From positions 1 through 64,000 of the forward strand of contig JAGCVI010000004.1 of assembly GCA_017962445.1 (NCBI GenBank): a stretch of DNA of 64,000 nucleotides. Reading direction: 5' to 3'. The position numbers were made by a program, and so were the translations under genes. The DNA is from Bacteroidales bacterium. GTDB taxonomy: Bacteria > Bacteroidota > Bacteroidia > Bacteroidales > P3. The notes under the pieces are model-generated. The model did not search any database. It was not told where the DNA came from and was given only the letters and a program-made list of their open reading frames with translations. Numbering within the stretch: position 1 is the stretch's first letter; the number at the start of each line of letters is the position of its first letter. This document shows, one piece after another, positions 59,165 through 64,000 of the stretch.

Positions 59165-60616
59165 ATGAAAATTCTTATTGAGATGAAACATACAACCATA
59201 GCGATACTGGCATTTGCCATCGCCGCTCTTCTCCCCTCTTCGGCCTATGCCTCCGTACACGGGGGCAAAGACCCCAAAAAGGGCTACAAGTTCACCCTCA
59301 CCATCGCCAACAACCACGACACAGTCATGTATCTCGGCAACTACTATGCCGGCAAAACCTTCGCCATCGATACCGCCTATATAAACAAGAAAGGTTCGTT
59401 CGTCTTCGAAAACAAGCAACGCACCCTGCCCCCCGGACTCTACTTCTTCACCAACCCCGAGGGCAACTACGTGGAATTTATGGTCTACCATGAGGAACTG
59501 GACTTCACCTTCTCCACCAGCGAAAGCAACTGGACCCAGAACATGAAGGTGAAAGGTTCTGTCGAGAACGAGCATTTCTACCGCTTCCACCACGCCAACT
59601 ACAGCACCCACCGCGCCATCGACTCGGCCTACAAGGCCATGGGCAACAGCCCTGAATACAAAGCCTTTGTCAACAAATCCATGGTCACGCTCGACAGCAT
59701 CAAGGAGGCCATGATTGCCGCACGTCCCCAGAGCATGCTGGCGCTGATGATGACTTCCACACGCCCGATGGATGTGCCAACCGTCGACAGCAACGGCAAC
59801 AAGATGAGCGAGCAGGAGCGTTGGGAATACATGATGTACCACTTCTTCGACTACATGAAACTCGACGACGACGCCATGGTGCGCACACCGGCAAGGATTT
59901 TCCGCCAACGCGTCGACTACTACATCGACACCTGTCTGCACAACGCCCCGCCAGAAACGGTATGCAAATATGTAGACATGCTCATCGACAAGTCAAAGCC
60001 TGCAAAGGAAAACATGAGATACCTCGTCGAGACCCTCGCCGAGAAGTATCTGCAAAGCAACATCATGAGCTACGACGCCGTCTATGTCCACATCGTGAAA
60101 CGCTACATAGAGACCGGCGAATGCACCTGGATGTCGCCGAGCACCGTCGACTACAACGTGAAACGCGCCAACACCTGGGACAAGCTGCTCATAGGCCGCG
60201 ATGCCCCTGAACTGATTATGAAGGACGACAAAGGCCAGTGGCACAGTCTCCACAGCCTCAACCACAAATACACACTGCTCGTCTTCTGGTCGCCCACCTG
60301 CGGACACTGCAAGACAATGATTCCCGAACTCTACACTAAATTCCAGCAATACAGGGGCAAATACGACATCTGTGCCTACGCCGTGCTCAGCGAGCCCGAT
60401 GCCGAGACACGCCCCAAATGGCATGAATTCATCGAAAAGCACCATCTCGACTGGCTCAACATCGACGGCGGCGAGGCCAACATCGACTGGCACGAGGTCT
60501 ACGATGTCATCACCACTCCGCAGATCTACCTGCTCGACAAAGACAAGATAATCCTTGCCAAGCGCCTCAACGCCGATTCATTCGAAATGGTAATCAAAGC
60601 AATAGAAGGAAAATAA
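59165..60616 (+). CDS. Thioredoxin-like periplasmic protein (DUF4369/DUF5106 type)
   Basis: A 483-residue exported protein. The signal peptide ends A-Y-A-S. Residues about 35-130 form a DUF4369-like beta domain (F-T-L-T-I-A-N-N-H-D-T-V-M-Y-L-G-N-Y-Y). About 150-330 is a helical DUF5106-like region. About 340-483 is a thioredoxin fold with the redox pair C-G-H-C in F-W-S-P-T-C-G-H-C-K and the cis-Pro in I-T-T-P-Q-I-Y-L. It should be a disulfide reductase or isomerase for envelope proteins. A start 6 codons downstream is equally good. The M3 peptidase gene follows after 7 bases. Confidence 0.87.
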   Translation: MKILIEMKHTTIAILAFAIAALLPSSAYASVHGGKDPKKGYKFTLTIANNHDTVMYLGNYYAGKTFAIDTAYINKKGSFVFENKQRTLPPGLYFFTNPEGNYVEFMVYHEELDFTFSTSESNWTQNMKVKGSVENEHFYRFHHANYSTHRAIDSAYKAMGNSPEYKAFVNKSMVTLDSIKEAMIAARPQSMLALMMTSTRPMDVPTVDSNGNKMSEQERWEYMMYHFFDYMKLDDDAMVRTPARIFRQRVDYYIDTCLHNAPPETVCKYVDMLIDKSKPAKENMRYLVETLAEKYLQSNIMSYDAVYVHIVKRYIETGECTWMSPSTVDYNVKRANTWDKLLIGRDAPELIMKDDKGQWHSLHSLNHKYTLLVFWSPTCGHCKTMIPELYTKFQQYRGKYDICAYAVLSEPDAETRPKWHEFIEKHHLDWLNIDGGEANIDWHEVYDVITTPQIYLLDKDKIILAKRLNADSFEMVIKAIEGK

Positions 60617-60623
60617 TTAGATT

Positions 60624-62792
60624 ATGAAAAAATATTTATTCGCCGCATGCGCAGCCCTGCTGCTGATGTCGGCATCAACAGACAAGAAAGAACAAGTGAA
60701 AACATCTAATCCCGCCCCTATGGAGAACCCCTTCTTCAGCGAATGGAAGACACCCTACAACATTCCTGATTTCGCCAAAATAAAACCCGAGCATTACGTA
60801 CCCGCCTTCCAAGAGGGCATGCGTCGCCAGAAAGCTGAAATCGATGCCATCGTCAACAATCCGGAATCTCCCTCGTTCGCCAACACCATCGAGGCCCTGG
60901 AATACAGCGGGGCACTGCTCAACGAAGTCAGCGCGGTGTTCTTCAACCTCGCCGAGAGCAACAACTCAGAGGTGATGGAACAGATTGCCGAGGAGATGAT
61001 GCCCGCCCTCTCGGCTCATGGCGACGACATCATGCTCAACGCCAAATTGTTTGACCGTGTCAAGGCTGTCTACAACAAGCGTGCGAAGCTCTCGCTCAAC
61101 GACGAACAGATGCGTCTGCTCGAGGAGACATACAAGAACTTTGTCCGCAACGGTGCCAACGTGCCGGCCGACAAGCAGGAACGCTTCCGCGAGATCAATT
61201 CGCTGCTCTCCTCGCTCACCCTCCGTTTCGGCAACAACGTGCTGAAAGCCACCAACAGCAAATACCTCGCGCTGACCGAGAGCCAGGTCAAGGGCCTCGG
61301 CCTCTCTCCCGACCAGCTGGCCGCCGCCAAGGAGGCCGGCAATGCTTCCGCAGACAACAAAGGCAAATACCTGTTCACACTCCACATGCCCAGCTGGGAG
61401 CCTTTCATGCAGAATTGCTCCGACCGTAACCTGCGCAAGCTTATGTGGAGCGACTACGCCAACCGCTGCACCAAAGGGACCGAATATGACAACAGCACTC
61501 TTATCGACAGCATCGTCAACCTGCGATTGGAACGCGCACAGATTCTCGGTTTCGAAAGCCATGCCGCCTACACCCTCGACGACTGCCTGGCCAAGACCCC
61601 CGAAGCTGTGTACAAATGCCTTATGGACCTCTGGAAACCCGCCCTCAAAAAAGCCAAGCAGGAACGCGACGAATACCAGAAAATGCTAGCCGCAGACTTC
61701 AACGACAAGGAAGTAGCTTCGAAATTCAACATTCAGAATTCAAAATTAGAACCTTGGGACTGGCGTTACTACTGCGAGAAACTGCGCAAGGAACGCTACA
61801 GCCTCAACGACGAGGAGATACGTCCCTACTTCCCGCTCGAAAGCGTGCGCCAGGGTGCCTTCACCGTAGCCAACAAGCTGTACGGCATCACCTTCCGCGA
61901 GAACAAAGAGCTGCCTAAGTACGACCCCGAAGCTATAGCCTACGAGGTGCTGGACGGCGACAAGGTTATCGCCATCCTCTACATGGACTTCTTCCCCCGC
62001 GAAAGCAAACGCAGCGGCGCCTGGATGACCAACTTCCGCGAACAGTATGTCGACCGTGACGGCAACAACGTCATCCCCATCATCTCCATGGTCTGCAACT
62101 TCACCAAACCTACCAAAGACAAACCGTCGCTGCTCAACTTCGACCAGTCGGAGACGCTCTTCCACGAGTTCGGCCACTGCCTGCACGGCATCCTAAGCCA
62201 GTGCCACTACCGCTCGCTGAGCGGAACCAATGTGCCGCGCGACTTCGTCGAGATGCCCAGCCAGGTGATGGAGAACTGGTGCCGTCACCCCCAGGTGATG
62301 AAGGAATATGCCAAGCATTATCAGACCGACGAATCCATCCCCGACAGTCTCATCGCCAAGATTGAAGCCGCCGCTACCTACGGACAGGGATTCATCAACA
62401 CCGAACTGCTGGCCGCCTCGCTGCTCGACATGGACTACCACAGCATCACCCAACCCACCAAGATTGTGCTGCCCGACTTCGAAGACCAGGCCATGGCCAA
62501 GATCGGCCTGATCCCCGAGATCATCTCACGTTACAAGAGCTGCTACTTCCAGCATATCTTCAGTGGCGGATACTCGGCAGGCTACTACAGCTACACCTGG
62601 ACCGCCATCCTCGACGCCGACGCCTTTGAGGCCTTCCGTGAGAGCGGCGACCTCTACAATCCCACGTTGGCCAAGAAATTCCGTTTCCTGCTGTCGCACG
62701 GCAACACCATCGACCCCATGAAGATGTATGTCGACTTCCGCGGCAAACAGCCCAGCGTGGAACCACTGAAACGTAACCGTGGCCTGATATGA
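60624..62792 (+). CDS. M3 family metallopeptidase (Dcp-like)
   Basis: A 722-residue zinc peptidase of the M3 family, related to peptidyl-dipeptidase Dcp and oligopeptidase A. The zinc motif H-E-F-G-H is at residues 514-518 (E-T-L-F-H-E-F-G-H-C-L-H), with the third ligand in the helix about 25 residues later (V-E-M-P-S-Q). The N-terminus has a signal-like hydrophobic stretch, so the enzyme is probably periplasmic or exported. Dcp removes dipeptides from C-terminal ends. It overlaps the nuclease gene by 4 bases (ATGA). Confidence 0.92.
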   Translation: MKKYLFAACAALLLMSASTDKKEQVKTSNPAPMENPFFSEWKTPYNIPDFAKIKPEHYVPAFQEGMRRQKAEIDAIVNNPESPSFANTIEALEYSGALLNEVSAVFFNLAESNNSEVMEQIAEEMMPALSAHGDDIMLNAKLFDRVKAVYNKRAKLSLNDEQMRLLEETYKNFVRNGANVPADKQERFREINSLLSSLTLRFGNNVLKATNSKYLALTESQVKGLGLSPDQLAAAKEAGNASADNKGKYLFTLHMPSWEPFMQNCSDRNLRKLMWSDYANRCTKGTEYDNSTLIDSIVNLRLERAQILGFESHAAYTLDDCLAKTPEAVYKCLMDLWKPALKKAKQERDEYQKMLAADFNDKEVASKFNIQNSKLEPWDWRYYCEKLRKERYSLNDEEIRPYFPLESVRQGAFTVANKLYGITFRENKELPKYDPEAIAYEVLDGDKVIAILYMDFFPRESKRSGAWMTNFREQYVDRDGNNVIPIISMVCNFTKPTKDKPSLLNFDQSETLFHEFGHCLHGILSQCHYRSLSGTNVPRDFVEMPSQVMENWCRHPQVMKEYAKHYQTDESIPDSLIAKIEAAATYGQGFINTELLAASLLDMDYHSITQPTKIVLPDFEDQAMAKIGLIPEIISRYKSCYFQHIFSGGYSAGYYSYTWTAILDADAFEAFRESGDLYNPTLAKKFRFLLSHGNTIDPMKMYVDFRGKQPSVEPLKRNRGLI

Positions 62793-63601
62793 TTCGTTCC
62801 CGCACACTGAACCGAATCGCCCTCAAGGCACGCATGCTGCTGACGACAGGCCTGCTCATAAGCAGCATGGCCTGTTGCCAGCCCCACATCACGCCGTCGG
62901 ACCCCAACGCCCCCGGCATCGAACTGGCACTGCCCGCCAGCGACAGCACCGAACACATACTGGTCTACGAGGGTTTCACCTCCTCCTACAACCACTTGAC
63001 GCTGGTGCCCAACTGGGTAGCCTACGACCTGACCTCCGAAGAATGCCAGGGGACGTACACCTCGGGCTCCAATTTCAGCCGCGACCCCCATCTGAAAGGA
63101 CGGCAGGCATCGCGTGAGGACTATTCCCACTCCGGCTGGGACAAAGGCCACATGGCACCCAAGGCCGACTTGAAATGGTCGGAGAAAGCCTGGTGGGAAA
63201 GCCACTACTTCACCAACATCTGCCCGCAAAACCGCCAGATGAATGGCGGCGACTGGAACCGGCTGGAGCAGTTGGTACGCCGGCTGGCGCGCCAATACGG
63301 ACGCGTCTATGTGGTCTGCGGACCCATCTTCGACAGTTGCGCTTATGGCACCATCGGCGACGCCATGGTACAGGTGCCCGACGCCTTCTTCAAGGCGCTG
63401 CTGGTGCCCGTCAACGGAGGGTATCAGGCTGCCGCCTTCATCATGCACAACGACAGCCGCAGGCAGCCGCCCGAGAAGGTGGTCATGACCGTCAACGAGC
63501 TGGAAAGCATCATCGGACGCGACCTCTTCCCCACCCTCGACGACAGCGTGGAAGAACAAATCGAATCGACCCTCACCCCTTCGGTCTGGGGATTCCGATA
63601 A
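62789..63601 (+). CDS. Secreted DNA/RNA non-specific endonuclease
   Basis: A 270-residue nuclease of the NUC1/EndA family. The catalytic motif is D-K-G-H-M-A-P (residues 118-124, His121), followed by Y-F-T-N-I-C-P-Q-N-R-Q-M-N with the metal-binding Asn, and a late V-V-C-G-P-I-F-D strand. A basic start and hydrophobic segment end in S-M-A-C-C, which could be a lipobox, so it is exported and possibly lipid-anchored. It degrades nucleic acids outside the cytoplasm, for nutrient recovery. Coupled to the M3 peptidase, forming a degradative envelope operon. Confidence 0.9.
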   Translation: MIRSRTLNRIALKARMLLTTGLLISSMACCQPHITPSDPNAPGIELALPASDSTEHILVYEGFTSSYNHLTLVPNWVAYDLTSEECQGTYTSGSNFSRDPHLKGRQASREDYSHSGWDKGHMAPKADLKWSEKAWWESHYFTNICPQNRQMNGGDWNRLEQLVRRLARQYGRVYVVCGPIFDSCAYGTIGDAMVQVPDAFFKALLVPVNGGYQAAAFIMHNDSRRQPPEKVVMTVNELESIIGRDLFPTLDDSVEEQIESTLTPSVWGFR

Positions 63602-63785
63602 CGGGCATTTCTAACAAAAAAGAATCCACAACCTATCCTGCCTGCTCTGCAGGCCTGCGACCGAAGTGGAGCAAACGTATCAACCTACACAGCGCCCCTT
63701 TAAAACCTTTCAAGTGAAACGAACCTTTCAAGCGCTGCAAACCTTTTAAACATATCAACATAACAATATATCAACAAAAACCACA

Positions 63786-64000
63786 ATGGGAAGAGCATTT
63801 GAATATCGCAAAGCAAGAAAACTGAAACGGTGGGGACATATGGCCCGCACCTTCACCAAGATTGGAAAAGAGATAGAACTGGCCGTTTTGGCCGGCGGTC
63901 CCGACCCGTCGAGCAACCTCCGCCTGCGACTGCTGATGCAGACCGCCAAGAGCGAGAGCATGCCCAAGGAGAACGTGGAACGCGCCATCAAACGCGCCAC
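63786..64000 (+). CDS. YebC/PmpR-family regulator, truncated by the window edge
   Basis: The first 71 residues are visible: M-G-R-A-F-E-Y-R-K-A-R-K, then M-A-R-T-F-T-K-I-G-K-E-I and N-L-R-L-R-L-L-M-Q-T-A-K, then P-K-E-N-V-E-R-A-I-K-R-A. This is the clear start of the YebC family, whose members relieve ribosome pausing or regulate transcription. No stop is reached. The 184 bases before it have no clear promoter. Confidence 0.93.
   Translation, partial: MGRAFEYRKARKLKRWGHMARTFTKIGKEIELAVLAGGPDPSSNLRLRLLMQTAKSESMPKENVERAIKRA

Noticed and set aside
58680..59168. Short reading frames inside the 161 bp tandem repeat
   Set aside because: The same peptide is repeated with the DNA unit on both strands, with no start signals or family match; it is repeat DNA, not genes.

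Overview
The window looks like a chromosomal segment from an anaerobic member of the Bacteroidales (phylum Bacteroidota). Supporting signs are promoters of the TAnnTTTG (-7) type, type IX secretion genes (GldJ, SprF/PorP, PorU, PorV, a type B-sorted cargo protein), a MurF-alanine racemase fusion, DUF2851 and DUF6169 proteins, an OstA-like protein, and the [FeFe]-hydrogenase maturase HydF. Core genes are GC-rich with C-ending codons. Two segments (22.6-25.5 kb and 36.0-37.4 kb) are visibly more AT-rich and look acquired. Genus and species cannot be named from the sequence alone.

Layout. 0-5 kb: a stable-RNA promoter firing off the left edge, dihydrofolate reductase, a WG-repeat protein, HydF and an acetyltransferase-HD fusion. 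5-11.2 kb: two tRNA-Val genes, a lipoprotein, an ECF sigma/membrane protein/envelope protein operon, and a His-rich protein with a TonB-dependent receptor. 11.2-17.7 kb: a minus-strand block with four more WG-repeat proteins and a double DUF6266 protein. 17.8-22.1 kb: a membrane polyferredoxin diverging from a SulP transporter and a TupA-like ATP-grasp protein. 22.2-25.6 kb: a probable structured RNA, then a six-gene AT-rich island of small membrane proteins, one with a J-domain HPD motif. 25.7-35.5 kb: a DUF6169 pair, a LuxR regulator with a hemerythrin protein, MurF-Alr, DUF2851, DnaJ, GrpE and an OstA-like protein. 35.6-37.7 kb: an AbiEi/AbiEii pair bracketed by a ~255 bp direct repeat made from the gldJ 3' end, its terminator and a promoter. 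37.5-45.2 kb: the type IX secretion cluster. 45.2-49.2 kb: IspF, ClpS, NfeD, a flotillin-like protein, MurF and tRNA-Pro. 49.3-56.4 kb: a type IX cargo protein, an OmpA-family protein, Lon and ribosomal protein L31. 56.8-64 kb: a receiver-like protein of unknown role, a YD-like protein, a 161 bp tandem repeat, a thioredoxin-like protein, an M3 peptidase, a secreted nuclease and the start of a YebC-family gene.

Themes. Envelope biogenesis dominates: type IX secretion, two MurF enzymes, an LptA/OstA-like protein, OmpA-family and TonB proteins. The most notable non-coding signal is a 20 bp promoter signature, TAnnTTTGCAnnCGCTTTCG, upstream of all three tRNA genes and at two further sites where no gene is obvious. 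One of those two sites precedes ~240 nt that can fold into a long rod with several independent long-range helices. Heptamer tandem arrays sit at the 3' ends of several genes, and one has been translated into the C-terminus of HydF.
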